From NCBI RefSeq assembly GCF_003417065.2, contig NZ_QVLT01000008.1, forward strand, positions 1 through 64,000: DNA of 64,000 bases, written 5' to 3'. Within the stretch, counting starts at the first letter, position 1; each line of letters opens with the position of its first letter. Source of the stretch: Hymenobacter lapidiphilus (GTDB lineage: Bacteria > Bacteroidota > Bacteroidia > Cytophagales > Hymenobacteraceae). Of the stretch, positions 1-8,770 are shown piece after piece. The position numbers and the translations under genes were made by a program. The notes beneath the pieces are model-generated. The model made no database searches, was not told the DNA's origin, and saw nothing but the letters and a program-made list of their open reading frames with translations.

Positions 1-9
1 TGAATTGAT

Positions 10-120
10 AATGGTGGCTTTAGCCCGGGTGTTCACCTCTTCCCATTCCGAACAGAGTCGTTAAGCCCCGGAGCGCCTATGGTACTGCCTTCATCGGTGG
101 GAGAGTCGGTCGCCGCCAAC
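10..120 (+). rRNA. rrf: 5S ribosomal RNA
   Basis: The stretch has the 5S rRNA hallmarks: a GGTGGC 5' strand pairing with GTCGCCGCC at the 3' end, the CCATTCCGAACAGAG loop near position 44, GTTAAGCCC, and the GGTACTGC...GGTGGGAGAG arm. The 16S and 23S genes would lie upstream, outside the window. The 5' and 3' ends are placed by stem pairing and may be off by a few bases. Confidence 0.9.
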
Positions 121-132
121 CTTATCATGCTT

Positions 133-178
133 GCTGCCCCGCAGCGTCCAGCCTCATGGCCCGGATGCGCGGGGCAGC
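133..178 (+). terminator. Hairpin just after 5S rRNA
   Basis: GCTGCCCCGC (133-142) pairs with GCGGGGCAGC (169-178), 13 nt after the rRNA. There is no clear T-run, so it may be a processing stem or a weak terminator of the rrn operon. Confidence 0.5.
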
Positions 179-240
179 TCGCGTTTATAGCTACCCGTCG
201 TACGCCCACCCCAGGGCTGGCGGTGGCTGGCGATGGCTGC

Positions 241-290
241 CAGCAAGAAGGCCCGTTCCCTCAAGGTGAGGAAACGGGCCTGCTGGGTTT
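241..290 (+). terminator. Strong hairpin with T tract, probable rrn terminator
   Basis: Arms 250-263 and 267-280 pair over 14 nt with one mismatch and a 3-nt loop. The stem can be extended by CAGCA/TGCTG at 241-245/281-285 and is followed by GGGTTTT. It suits a rho-independent terminator for the rrn operon. Confidence 0.65.
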
Positions 291-480
291 TACCAGGGCG
301 GTGCCGCGGGCTACCGCTTCGGGCCCGACACTACCTCCACCATACTTCCCGGGGAGAGGTATTGCTGGTTATACTACTCGGAGAAACACGCCTTCCAGGT
401 AGAATATGTTGTGCGGCTATTCTGCTTCATATTCAGCTGCTACCTCCTCTTCCTCCTGCTGCACGTTTATGTCGAATTGT

Positions 481-525
481 AAGGCTGGAGTATCTGCTCA
501 ATTAGCAGGTATCCCAGCCTTTTCT
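481..525 (+). terminator. Hairpin terminator-like structure upstream of batA-like gene
   Basis: Left arm 481-498 pairs with 504-521 (18 nt, two mismatches, 5-nt loop) followed by TTTTCTGG. No gene that it would serve is visible immediately upstream on either strand. Confidence 0.5.
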
Positions 526-621
526 GGCGCCTGTTAAATCCGTAGTTATCCTGTAAAGACTTGATTGGGAATTACCGCCCCTTTTTTGTGTTTACCTTCA
601 CGGAATTACTGTTTCTGTTGC

Positions 622-2667
622 ATGGTATTTACATATCCGTGGTTTCTGTGGGGTTTAATGGCTACTGCCATTCCTATTGCCATTCACCTTTTTGAATTGC
701 GCCGGCCGCAACGTGTGCTTTTCTCCAATGTGGAGTTCATTCGGGAAGTGAAGCTGGTAACAGCGCGGCAACGTAAGCTGAAGCATCTGCTCGTGCTGGC
801 GGCCCGTATCGGGTTCGTTGTCTTTCTGGTACTACTATTTGCTCAGCCATTTGTCCCGGCTTCCCAACAGGCGGTTACGGGTAACGTGGTGCAGATAGTT
901 CTCGATAATTCACCCAGCATGCGTCAGCTTGGGCCCAACGACCAGCCAGTTTTAGACCAAGCAATTGAAGAGGCTGTTGACCTGCCGTTGGCTTTTCCGG
1001 CGGCGGCTCGTTTTGGTCTCTCGCCGGGCAGCCCTGATCTGTTGAGCGCGCCTGCTTTTCGTAATGCGGCAGAACAGGTACAGATAAGCGGACAAGCTGG
1101 CGAGTTGAGCAGGGCATTGGCTCAACACCAGCAAGGCCGTGCGGCCGGAGCGGGGCCTTTGTTCGTGTTTTCTGATTTTCAGCGAAATGATTTTTCAGTC
1201 AATAGCCTACGGTTACTTGACTCTACGAGGCAAGTGTTTCTGGTGCCTGCTCGGGCTCTAGCTACTGCAAATGTGTTTGTAGACAGCGTCTGGCTGGATG
1301 ATGGGTTTGTACGTAGTGGCGTTGACTTGACACTGTACATCAGGCTGAAGAATGGGGGGCAGAAGGTGGCTGAGAACTATCCGGCCAAACTGTTTGTGGG
1401 CACACGGCAGGCTGCGGCTTTCCAGGCTACGGTGCCGCCGGGGCAAACGGTGACAACGCAGGTGCGACTACGATTGAATGGTCAGCAAGTACAGCTGTGC
1501 CGGGTGGTGGTGGATGACTTTCCAGTAGATTTTGATAACACCTACTACTTTGCTTTGCAGCCAGCCGTGCAAATTAATGTGGTGGAGGCTGCCCTTAACG
1601 AGCAACTCAGGCGGCTTTACGGAAATGAGCCTCTGTTCAGCTATCAGTTTACCAACGCCCAGACGGCCGACTACCGCAAACTGGCAACAGGCAACTTGCT
1701 GTTACTGCGCGAGGCGCCTGTACTAACTGCCGGACTGCGTGAGAACCTGCGCCGGGCGGTGCAGCGCGGAGCCACGCTGGTTGTTGTGCCCCCAGCATCA
1801 GTGGGTAGCCGCGAGGCGTATGGGCAGCTGTTTCGTGAGCTGGGGATAGGGCCGGTGCAATGGCAACCAGTGTCGGCCCGTGGACCGGTGCTACAGGAAG
1901 TGGCCCTGCCCGATACCCGGAATCCCTTCTTTCAGGATGTGTTTGCGGGTGTTAACCCGCGGGCTGGTATGCCCCGGGTAGCTCCGGTGCTGCGTTGGGC
2001 ACGCACGGGTACCGAGGTGCTGCGCATGCGCGACGGCGAAAGCTACTTGGCCGGCTTTAGTAGCGGTGCGGGTATGGTGTACGTTTTTTCGGCACCTTTT
2101 AGCGCCCCGTATTCAGATATTATGCAGCACCCGTTGTTTGTGCCAGTGCTCTATAAGCTAGCCATGCAGAGCTACCGGCAACCGCAACAGCCTGCTTACC
2201 GGCTCAATCAGGCTGTGGTAGAGGTGCAGCTACCAGAAACGAGGGCTGCAGCAGAGACAGTGTACCGGCTGGTGCAGGACAGCCTGAGTTTTATCCCGGT
2301 ACACCGCCGGCAGGGCAGCACGCTACGGTTGGATATTCCGCCCGGACTGCGGCAGCCCGGGTTCTACGAATTGCGGCAGAAAGATAAAACCGTCGCCACG
2401 CTGGCTTTTAATTTTGCTAAGCGCGAATCGGAACTCGCTGGCTACTCGGCGGCCGAGCTGCAGGGGCTTATTGGTCCAAACCTACCTAATGTGCAGGTGT
2501 ATGAAACCGCTGGCAAACAGACGGCTGCCGCTCAATATAAAGCTACACGGGTTGGCAAACCGCTGTGGCAGTACTGCATTTGGGGGGCACTGGCATGTCT
2601 GCTGCTAGAGGCGGTACTGCTGCGCTGGAAACGTCGGTCTGCCCCTGCAGCGGCCGCGGTGGCGTAA
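622..2667 (+). CDS. BatA-domain membrane protein
   Basis: Predicted 681-aa inner-membrane protein of the Bacteroidetes BatA (aerotolerance regulator N-terminal) family. The N-terminus PWFLWGLMATAIPIAIHLFE forms the first membrane segment and residues 55-78 the second, the pair typical of BatA-type proteins. A von Willebrand A-like fold follows, opening with a DxSxS metal-site-like motif (DNSPS, residues 95-99). A last membrane helix lies near the C-terminus just before a basic tail. The ATG at 622 is preferred to a TTG at 565 because it begins directly with the family's conserved start. No partner Bat or MoxR genes are next to it here, so its role (envelope/stress related in the family) is inferred only. 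Confidence 0.8.
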   Translation: MVFTYPWFLWGLMATAIPIAIHLFELRRPQRVLFSNVEFIREVKLVTARQRKLKHLLVLAARIGFVVFLVLLFAQPFVPASQQAVTGNVVQIVLDNSPSMRQLGPNDQPVLDQAIEEAVDLPLAFPAAARFGLSPGSPDLLSAPAFRNAAEQVQISGQAGELSRALAQHQQGRAAGAGPLFVFSDFQRNDFSVNSLRLLDSTRQVFLVPARALATANVFVDSVWLDDGFVRSGVDLTLYIRLKNGGQKVAENYPAKLFVGTRQAAAFQATVPPGQTVTTQVRLRLNGQQVQLCRVVVDDFPVDFDNTYYFALQPAVQINVVEAALNEQLRRLYGNEPLFSYQFTNAQTADYRKLATGNLLLLREAPVLTAGLRENLRRAVQRGATLVVVPPASVGSREAYGQLFRELGIGPVQWQPVSARGPVLQEVALPDTRNPFFQDVFAGVNPRAGMPRVAPVLRWARTGTEVLRMRDGESYLAGFSSGAGMVYVFSAPFSAPYSDIMQHPLFVPVLYKLAMQSYRQPQQPAYRLNQAVVEVQLPETRAAAETVYRLVQDSLSFIPVHRRQGSTLRLDIPPGLRQPGFYELRQKDKTVATLAFNFAKRESELAGYSAAELQGLIGPNLPNVQVYETAGKQTAAAQYKATRVGKPLWQYCIWGALACLLLEAVLLRWKRRSAPAAAAVA

Positions 2668-2756
2668 GCGGGCTGAGGCTGCTAACTCTGATAAGCGGTT
2701 GAGTAAGGGTGATAGCAACGGCGCCCGTATCTTGCGGCCTCATTCGACTTCCGCTT

Positions 2757-3287
2757 TTGAAACCAACTACCGCTTCTATTGCCCACCCTGTGCTGCGCAC
2801 TGCCCTATTGTGCGGAGCCATTACCGGGGCGCTGTGCTTTATCTGGGTGCTGTTTCTGTACTTCAGTGACAATAATCCTTACGGCCCTAAACGGACGCTG
2901 GCCGATTTTTTCCCGCCTTTGGCTGCCATTACCAGCCAAGTGTTGCTGCGGCGCTACTACCAGCCTGAAGGGCCAGGGCTCTGGAAAAGTATCGGGGTGG
3001 GGTTACTAACCGCATTGATAGGCGCAGTGGTGGCGGCAACGGCTTTTTACCTGTTTTCGCGGCTCACAGGGCCGGGGTTGATTGAACAGCATCTGACCGA
3101 AGTATATAAACTGCTTGAAAGTACGAAAGCGCTGTACCTGAAAGAGGCCAATGGCCTGCAGCAGTACGAAGCCACGCTGCGCAACCTGGCCCGAACACCG
3201 GTTGAATTTGCCCAGGACGAATTCTCCAAAAAGCTGTTTTTCGGGGTGCTCATCAGTATTCCGGGTGGAGTGTTCTTGCGGAAATAA
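2757..3287 (+). CDS. DUF4199 family membrane protein (first copy)
   Basis: About 176 aa. Two N-terminal membrane segments (LLCGAITGALCFIWVLFLYF and a stretch around LLTALIGAVVAATAFYLF), an amphipathic middle, and a C-terminal GVLISIPGGVFLRK helix fit the DUF4199 fold found in Bacteroidetes. The function is unknown. The start is uncertain: TTG at 2757 gives MKPTTASIAHPVL, while GTG at 2709 would add 16 residues. It precedes a second DUF4199 gene by 43 nt and a GT2 gene, and the three are probably co-transcribed. Confidence 0.7.
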   Translation: MKPTTASIAHPVLRTALLCGAITGALCFIWVLFLYFSDNNPYGPKRTLADFFPPLAAITSQVLLRRYYQPEGPGLWKSIGVGLLTALIGAVVAATAFYLFSRLTGPGLIEQHLTEVYKLLESTKALYLKEANGLQQYEATLRNLARTPVEFAQDEFSKKLFFGVLISIPGGVFLRK

Positions 3288-3330
3288 TATACCTTCCCGC
3301 ATTCAATCACTCTCTTCCCCCTTTTTGCTC

Positions 3331-3864
3331 ATGGAAAACACCACTACTCCTGCTGTTACCCCCGTTTCTGTTGGTATTCGCTACGGCCTGCTGACGGGCA
3401 TCGTTACTGTAATCTATTCCCTGATTCTGAAGGCTGCCAACTTGGAGCAAATGCCTGTTATGGGCCTGCTGACGTTCGCCATTCTGATTGTTGGGATTGT
3501 GTTGGCGCATAAATTCTACAAGAAGGCTTCCGGCGGCTTTATGAGCTACGGGCAGGGCTTAGGTATTGCCACCATTGCCGGGGCCGTTATTGGTGCTCTG
3601 AGTGGCGTATTTAGCTATATATATGTCAATTTCATCGATACAGAGTACGCGCAGCGGGCAGTAGCTGCAGCCCGGGCTAAAATGGAAGCTGACGGTAAAC
3701 TCAGTGAAGAGCAGATTGACCAGGCGATGGAGTGGACTTCGAAAATGATGCCTACCGGACCTTTGAGCATCTTCTGGGCTATTCTGGCAACTGCTTTTTT
3801 TGCCTTCCTACTGGCCCTTGTTATATCCGCCTTCACCAAAAACAAACGCCCTGAGTTTGAGTAA
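3331..3864 (+). CDS. DUF4199 family membrane protein (second copy)
   Basis: 177-aa protein starting MENTTTPAV at a clear ATG. Four hydrophobic segments can be seen: SVGIRYGLLTGIVTVIYSLI, MGLLTFAILIVGIVLAH, GLGIATIAGAVIGALSGVF and a C-terminal FWAILATAFFAFLLALVISA. A charged, coiled-coil-prone stretch (AARAKMEADGKLSEEQ) lies between helices three and four. This is the classic DUF4199 layout and makes it a paralogue of the gene upstream. The 3' end overlaps the next gene by 8 nt, so it is probably translationally coupled to the GT2 glycosyltransferase. The family function is not known. Confidence 0.8.
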   Translation: MENTTTPAVTPVSVGIRYGLLTGIVTVIYSLILKAANLEQMPVMGLLTFAILIVGIVLAHKFYKKASGGFMSYGQGLGIATIAGAVIGALSGVFSYIYVNFIDTEYAQRAVAAARAKMEADGKLSEEQIDQAMEWTSKMMPTGPLSIFWAILATAFFAFLLALVISAFTKNKRPEFE

Positions 3865-4843
3865 GCGCCTGCCGCAGCACTTTCCGGTGGAGCTGTCCAT
3901 CGTTATTCCGCTGCTCAACGAAGCCGAGTCCCTACCTGAGCTGACGCGCTGGATTCACCGCGTGTTGGCCCAGCACGGGCTTACCTACGAGGTTATTCTC
4001 ATCGACGACGGCTCGACCGACGACTCCTGGGACGTGATTGAGGAGCTGGCCACGACGGACACGCACCTGCGCGGCATCCGCTTCAACCGTAACTATGGCA
4101 AGTCGGCGGCCCTCAACGTGGGCTTCAAGGAAACGACCGGCCGGGTGGTGTGCACCATGGATGCCGACCTGCAGGACTCGCCCGAGGAGCTGCCCGAACT
4201 CTACCGCATGATTACCCAGGACGGCCTCGACCTGGTGAGCGGCTGGAAGAAAAAGCGCTTCGACCCGCTCAGCAAAACCATTCCCACCAAGCTGTTCAAC
4301 GGCGTTACGCGCTGGATTTCGGGCATCAGCCTGCACGATTTCAACTGTGGGCTGAAGGCCTACGACAGCCGGGTGGTGAAAAGCATCGAGGTGTACGGCG
4401 AAATGCACCGCTACATCCCCGTTATTGCCAAATGGGCCGGTTTCCGGCGCATCGGCGAGAAGGTGGTGCAGCACCAGGAGCGTAAGTACGGTACCACCAA
4501 ATTCGGGCTGGAGCGGTTCGTTTACGGCTTCCTCGACCTGATGAGCATCACTTTCGTGAGCCGGTTCCGGCGGCGGCCGATGCACTTTTTTGGGGCAATG
4601 GGCTCGGTTTCCTTTCTGCTGGGTATGCTGATTGCGCTCGGGTTGATGATAGACAAAGTCTGGCACTCCTGGCAGAACGTGGCTACCCGCTCCGTCACCG
4701 ACCAGCCCCTGTTCTTCCTGGCCCTGGTAGCCGTAATAGTGGGTGTGCAGCTGTTTCTGGCCGGTTTTCTGGCTGAAATGGTACAGCTCAACGGCGACAA
4801 CCGGAATGATTATCTGGTAAAGGAGCGGCTGAATCTGAAATAG
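3857..4843 (+). CDS. GT2 glycosyltransferase, GtrB/DPM1-like with two C-terminal TMs
   Basis: 328-aa family-2 glycosyltransferase. The GT-A fold shows IVIPLLNEAESLPEL at the N-terminus, the nucleotide-binding LIDDGSTDDSW and the DADLQDSPEELP metal motif. The C-terminus has two membrane helices (FFGAMGSVSFLLGMLIALGL and FLALVAVIVGVQLFLAGFLA), as in undecaprenyl-phosphate sugar transferases such as GtrB and ArnC. It probably loads a sugar onto a polyprenyl phosphate at the inner face of the membrane. The start is taken as the TTG at 3857, giving MSKRLPQHFPVELSIVIP and overlapping the DUF4199 gene. The donor sugar cannot be told from sequence. Confidence 0.85.
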   Translation: MSKRLPQHFPVELSIVIPLLNEAESLPELTRWIHRVLAQHGLTYEVILIDDGSTDDSWDVIEELATTDTHLRGIRFNRNYGKSAALNVGFKETTGRVVCTMDADLQDSPEELPELYRMITQDGLDLVSGWKKKRFDPLSKTIPTKLFNGVTRWISGISLHDFNCGLKAYDSRVVKSIEVYGEMHRYIPVIAKWAGFRRIGEKVVQHQERKYGTTKFGLERFVYGFLDLMSITFVSRFRRRPMHFFGAMGSVSFLLGMLIALGLMIDKVWHSWQNVATRSVTDQPLFFLALVAVIVGVQLFLAGFLAEMVQLNGDNRNDYLVKERLNLK

Positions 4844-4848
4844 AGAGG

Positions 4849-4953
4849 AAAAGCAGTTGTCATCCGGAGCTTGCGAAGGACCTGTGTAGAAGCTATCAAC
4901 TGATAGTAACTTCCATACAGGTCCTTCGCAAGCTCCGGATGACAACTGCTTTT
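4849..4953. repeat. Perfect 37-nt inverted repeat (family C palindrome)
   Basis: Arms 4849-4885 and 4917-4953 are perfectly complementary over 37 nt around a 31-nt loop. The arm contains GTCATCCGGAGCTTGCGAAG. It lies between the GT2 and GT4 genes, starts with AAAA and ends with TTTT, and so could also terminate transcription in both directions. Confidence 0.9.
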
Positions 4954-4979
4954 ATTCCATCACCTAATTATCTAGCACC

Positions 4980-6104
4980 ATGCGTGTCGTTATTATCGGG
5001 CCGGCTTATCCGTTGCGGGGAGGACTGGCGACCTACAACGAGCGGCTGGCTTACGCCTTCCGGGAGGCCGGCGACGAGGTGCGGCTGGTAACATTTTCGC
5101 TCCAATACCCCGATTTTCTGTTTCCGGGCCAGACCCAGTTCAGCACTGGCCCCGCGCCTGAGGGGTTAGCTATTGAAGTCAGTCTGAACTCGGTGAATCC
5201 GCTTTCGTGGTGGAAAGTAGGAGAGAAGCTGCGCCGCGAAAAGCCCGATCTGGTAATCTTCCGGTTCTGGCTGCCGTTTATGGGGCCGGCGCTGGGCACC
5301 GTGGCGCGCCTCGTGCGCCGCAACGGCCATACCCGCGTGGTGGCCATCACCGACAACGTGATTCCGCACGAGTCCCGCCCCGGCGACCGGCCGCTGACCC
5401 GTTATTTCCTGAGTGCCTGCCACGGCTTCGTGACGATGAGCCGCGCCGTGCTGGCCGACCTGCGCCGCCTGCACTTCCGCCAGCCGGCCCTCTACCGCCC
5501 GCACCCGCTCTACGACAACTTTGGCCCCACCAAGCCTAAAGCCGAAGCCCTAACGGCCCTCAACCTCGACCCAGCATTTGGCTACCTGCTGTTCTTCGGC
5601 TTTATCCGCGCCTACAAGGGTCTCGATATCCTGCTCGAAGCCTTTGCCGACGAGCGGCTGGCCGGGTTGCCGGCAAAGCTGATAATTGCCGGCGAATACT
5701 ACGAGGACGCTGCGCCCTACGAAGCCCTCATCAAGCAGCACAATCTGGAAAGCCGCCTCATTCGGGCCACCGACTTTATCCCCAATGAACAGGTGGCCGA
5801 CTACTTCTGCGCTGCCGATATCGTGGTGCAGCCCTACAAAAACGCCACCCAAAGCGGTGTTTCGCAGATTGCCTACCACTTCGGTCGCCCCATGCTGGTA
5901 ACCGACGTCGGCGGCCTGGCCGAGCTGATTCCGGACGGTGAGGTAGGCTACGTGGTACCGCCCGCGCCCCGCGCCATTGCCGACGCGCTGGTTGACTTTT
6001 ACTCTCAGCAGCGGGAGACGGAATTTATGGCTGGAGTGGCAGCGAAACGCAAGGATTTTTCGTGGGAGGTAATGGTGGCGGCATTAAAAGAGGTGGCGGG
6101 CTGA
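4980..6104 (+). CDS. GT4 family glycosyltransferase
   Basis: 374-aa GT-B glycosyltransferase. The N-terminal domain begins MRVVIIGPAYPLRGGLATYN, the acceptor-side signature of GT4 enzymes. The C-terminal Rossmann domain contains LLFFGFIRAYKGLDILLEAF and the E-x7-E region around the QPYKNATQSGVSQIAYHF segment. It is cytoplasmic and peripheral in character, with no membrane helices. It probably adds a sugar to a cell-surface glycan or lipid-linked intermediate, in keeping with its GT2 and GT9 neighbours. It is separated from the GT2 gene by a long palindrome and is convergent with the GT9 gene 31 nt away. Donor and acceptor are unknown. Confidence 0.88.
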   Translation: MRVVIIGPAYPLRGGLATYNERLAYAFREAGDEVRLVTFSLQYPDFLFPGQTQFSTGPAPEGLAIEVSLNSVNPLSWWKVGEKLRREKPDLVIFRFWLPFMGPALGTVARLVRRNGHTRVVAITDNVIPHESRPGDRPLTRYFLSACHGFVTMSRAVLADLRRLHFRQPALYRPHPLYDNFGPTKPKAEALTALNLDPAFGYLLFFGFIRAYKGLDILLEAFADERLAGLPAKLIIAGEYYEDAAPYEALIKQHNLESRLIRATDFIPNEQVADYFCAADIVVQPYKNATQSGVSQIAYHFGRPMLVTDVGGLAELIPDGEVGYVVPPAPRAIADALVDFYSQQRETEFMAGVAAKRKDFSWEVMVAALKEVAG

Positions 6105-6135
6105 CCGTTATTGCTTCGCGCTACTCGCAATGACA

Positions 6136-7248
6136 CTACACCGTCACACTTGCCCGCACCGCCTCAAACACCTTTTCGGCCGGTAGATCTTCCATGCAGC
6201 TGGTGCCGAGCTTACAGGAGCCTCGGTAGAAGCAGACGCACTGCCGGTCGGGCTGCACGATTTGGCCGCGGCCGTAAAGGTCGAATTCGTGGGGGTTGAA
6301 GATGTTGTTCATTAGAATCGTGGGTTTCTGCAGGGCGATGCTGATGTGCATGGCCATTGTTACCTGCGTCACGATGCCGTCTAGCTGGTGCATCAGGTTG
6401 ATGAACTGGGGCAGGGGGAAGGTGCCCAGGTAGGCGGCGCCGGTGGCAGCGTGCAGCGCACGGTTGCGGGCGTCTTCGGCCTCGCCGCCGAGTAATACGG
6501 GTGCGTAGCCGGCGGATTGCAGCTTTCCGATTAACTCGGTCCACTTCTCGTCGCTCCATAGGCGTGTCGTCCACCGGTCGCCGCAGCCGGTGTTGAGGCC
6601 GATGCGGGGGCGGCCGGTGGGCAGTTGGCTCCAGTCGTAACCCTTGTCCTGGTGGGTGTCGAAAACGTACTCTTCGCCCCGGAAATCGAAGCCGCAGAGC
6701 TCGAATATTTCCTGCACGTAGGGCTTCTGGTTCTCCAGGCTCAGTTGGTCAAACACGCCGGTGAGGTACTTGTGGTTGGCCAGTTCGTTCACCGGCCACG
6801 GCACGCCATCGGAGGAGCGCAGCGCGTAGCCGAACTTCTGGTTGGCCCTGATGGAGTTGAGCAGCGCGCAGGCTTCCTTCTCCTTGTCGAGGTTGATAAC
6901 AACATCGAACTCGCGGCCCTGGAGCTGCAGCACGCTGGCAAAATCAAACTTCAGCACCTCCTCAATCTCGCCCTGGGGCAGGATGGCGGGCGTGAGCGTG
7001 AGCCAGGTGATGGCGCAGCCGGGATGCTCCTGGCGCAGCCGCCGCAGCAGCGGCGTGGTACGGATAACGTCGCCGATGGCCCCAAGCTTGATGAGCAGGA
7101 TGCGGCTCGTGACGGGGGAATAAACCGGGCACCCGGCGCACTGGTAGCCGTGCTCCTTGTTGGGACGGCAGGGAACATCGCCCCGGAAATGGCGGCAATC
7201 GGGATGAACGGTGATGCCGTTGAGCATGGCTGGGGAAGATAGGATCAT
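6136..7248 (-). CDS. GT9 (heptosyltransferase-like) glycosyltransferase with cysteine clusters
   Basis: About 370 aa. ILLIKLGAIGDVIRTTPLLR is the GT9 donor-site signature seen in heptosyltransferases, and GLNTGCGDRWTTRLWSDEKW is the matching C-terminal domain. It probably transfers a heptose or similar sugar in lipopolysaccharide or glycan assembly. It carries two additions to the usual fold. An N-terminal Cys set (C18, C27, C37, C40 counted from the chosen start) and a C-terminal CVCFYRGSC...SC cluster could bind a metal. The ATG at 7248 (MILSSPAMLNG) is chosen over an upstream in-frame start at 7281. It is convergent with the GT4 gene. Confidence 0.85.
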   Translation of the reverse strand: MILSSPAMLNGITVHPDCRHFRGDVPCRPNKEHGYQCAGCPVYSPVTSRILLIKLGAIGDVIRTTPLLRRLRQEHPGCAITWLTLTPAILPQGEIEEVLKFDFASVLQLQGREFDVVINLDKEKEACALLNSIRANQKFGYALRSSDGVPWPVNELANHKYLTGVFDQLSLENQKPYVQEIFELCGFDFRGEEYVFDTHQDKGYDWSQLPTGRPRIGLNTGCGDRWTTRLWSDEKWTELIGKLQSAGYAPVLLGGEAEDARNRALHAATGAAYLGTFPLPQFINLMHQLDGIVTQVTMAMHISIALQKPTILMNNIFNPHEFDLYGRGQIVQPDRQCVCFYRGSCKLGTSCMEDLPAEKVFEAVRASVTV

Positions 7249-7256
7249 GTATTGGG

Positions 7257-7340
7257 AGGGCAGGGTTTGCCCCGCCCGCACCGTTGGACGAGCCCAAGCG
7301 GTATTGTTTAGCGACGGGTGGGGGCAAGCCCCGTCCTTAC
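7257..7340. repeat. Degenerate copy of the GGGGCGGGGCTTGCCCC palindrome (family A)
   Basis: Left half GGGCAGGGTTTGCCCCGCCC (from about 7258) and right half GGGTGGGGGCAAGCCCCGTC (from about 7315) are imperfect complements. Both resemble the arms of the palindromes at 11347-11423 and 28452-28546. It reads as an eroded member of the same family. Confidence 0.65.
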
Positions 7341-7384
7341 TGTAACGCGCAACGATGTGGAGAATACCGTCGGCAACTCAGGGG

Positions 7385-8740
7385 CTACATGCCCACGTAG
7401 TTCTGCGGCGTGATGGCGCGCAGCTCTTGCTTCACGGCTTCACTTACATCAAGGCCGTCCACGAACTCGCTGATGGTTTCCTGCGAAATGGCCTGGCCAG
7501 TGCGGGTGAGGGCCTTGAGGGCGTTGTAGGGGTCGGGGTAGGCTTCGCGGCGCAGAATGGTTTGCAGCGCCTCGGCCACCACGGCCCAGTTGGCTTCCAG
7601 GTCGCGGTGCAGGGCGGCTTCGTCGAGGGCCAGCTTGCCCAGGCCGCGCTGCAAAGCCGCGAGGGCGATGAGCGTGTGGCCCAGCGGCACGCCCAGGTTG
7701 CGCAGCACCGTCGAGTCGGTGAGGTCGCGCTGCAGCCGCGAAATCGGGAGCTTGGCCGAAAGGTGTTCGAGCACGGCGTTGGCCAAACCCAGGTTGCCCT
7801 CGGCGTTTTCAAAATCGATGGGGTTCACTTTGTGCGGCATGGCCGAGGAGCCCACCTCGCCGGCCTTCACCGTCTGGCGGAAGTAGCCCATGGCAATGTA
7901 CTGCCACACGTCGCGGGCCAGGTCGATGAGGATGGTGTTGAGCCGCTTGAGGCCGTCGCAGAGGGCCGCCAGGTGGTCGTAGTGCTCAATCTGGGTGGTG
8001 GGGTGACTGCGCTTGAGGCCCAGGCGGCCCTCCACGAACTGCTGGGCAAACTCGTGCCAGTCGAGGCCGGGGTAGGCTACGTGGTGGGCGTTGAAGTTGC
8101 CGGTAGCGCCGCCGAACTTGGCCCCGAACGGCACCTGGCCCAGCAGCTCCACCTGGGCATCGAGCCGGGCCACGAACACCTCAATTTCTTTGCCCAGGCG
8201 GGTGGGCGAGGCCGGCTGACCGTGGGTGCGGGCCAGCATAGGCACGGCGGCCCACTCCTGGGCGCGGGCGGCCAGCTGGTTGCGCACGGCGGCGTAGCCG
8301 GGCAGCAGCGTGTGCAGCAGCGCATGCTGCAGGCTCAGCGGAATGGCGGTGTTGTTGATGTCCTGCGAGGTAAGGCCGAAGTGAATAAACTCCACGAACT
8401 CGCCCAGTCCCAGCGCTGAAAACTTATCACGCAGGAAATACTCCACGGCCTTTACATCGTGGTTGGTTACGCGCTCATGGGCTTTCACGGCTTCAGCATC
8501 GGCAGCCGTAAAGCTGGTGTAGAGCGCGCGCAACGAATCGAACGTGCTCTTATCTACCCGCTGCAGCTGCGGCAGCGGCAGCTCGGCCAGGGCAATGAAA
8601 TACTCAACTTCCACCAGCACGCGGTAGCGAATCAGGGCCAACTCCGAAAAATAGGCCGTTAGGGGGGCCGTCTGGCGGTGGTAGCGGCCATCGAGGGGCG
8701 AAACGGCGGTAAGCGGCGTGAGGGTGGCGGTGTCAGGCAT
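7385..8740 (-). CDS. purB: Adenylosuccinate lyase
   Basis: 451-aa cytosolic enzyme of purine synthesis. It cleaves adenylosuccinate to AMP and fumarate, and also SAICAR to AICAR. The start MPDTATLTPLTAVSPLDGRY is the usual N-terminus, with the substrate loop at SPLDGRY. TSQDINNTAIPL and the fumarase-superfamily signature GSSAMPHKVNPIDFENAEGN are present, the latter carrying the catalytic serine loop. Length and composition match the E. coli-type PurB. The open frame extends far upstream, but the ATG at 8740 is the only one that fits the family. A TATATTTG -7 element sits 31 nt upstream. Confidence 0.96.
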   Translation of the reverse strand: MPDTATLTPLTAVSPLDGRYHRQTAPLTAYFSELALIRYRVLVEVEYFIALAELPLPQLQRVDKSTFDSLRALYTSFTAADAEAVKAHERVTNHDVKAVEYFLRDKFSALGLGEFVEFIHFGLTSQDINNTAIPLSLQHALLHTLLPGYAAVRNQLAARAQEWAAVPMLARTHGQPASPTRLGKEIEVFVARLDAQVELLGQVPFGAKFGGATGNFNAHHVAYPGLDWHEFAQQFVEGRLGLKRSHPTTQIEHYDHLAALCDGLKRLNTILIDLARDVWQYIAMGYFRQTVKAGEVGSSAMPHKVNPIDFENAEGNLGLANAVLEHLSAKLPISRLQRDLTDSTVLRNLGVPLGHTLIALAALQRGLGKLALDEAALHRDLEANWAVVAEALQTILRREAYPDPYNALKALTRTGQAISQETISEFVDGLDVSEAVKQELRAITPQNYVGM

Positions 8741-8770
8741 CAGCAAGGAGGGAAGGAGTGAGTTCGCAGG

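Larger units (their letters stand above)
121..621. other. Post-rRNA intergenic region with three hairpins
   Basis: No convincing gene is seen between the 5S rRNA and the first CDS. The region holds three separate stem-loops (133-178, 241-285, 481-525) that look like successive transcription stops after the rRNA operon. A minus-strand reading near 415-480 would give an acidic Glu-rich peptide tail, but it has no start codon and is not called. Confidence 0.6.

Noticed and set aside
79..402. A 107-aa open frame overlapping the 5S rRNA end
   Set aside because: It starts inside the rRNA and crosses two hairpins; no protein-like features.
400..485. Minus-strand Glu-rich peptide tail (VQQEEEEVAAEYEAE) that looks like a real C-terminus
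   Set aside because: A stop codon lies 25 codons upstream in frame and no start is present. It might be the remnant of a lost gene, but there is not enough to call it.
3932..4945. Long minus-strand open frame opposite the GT2 gene
   Set aside because: Same antisense effect; the plus strand encodes clear GT2 motifs.
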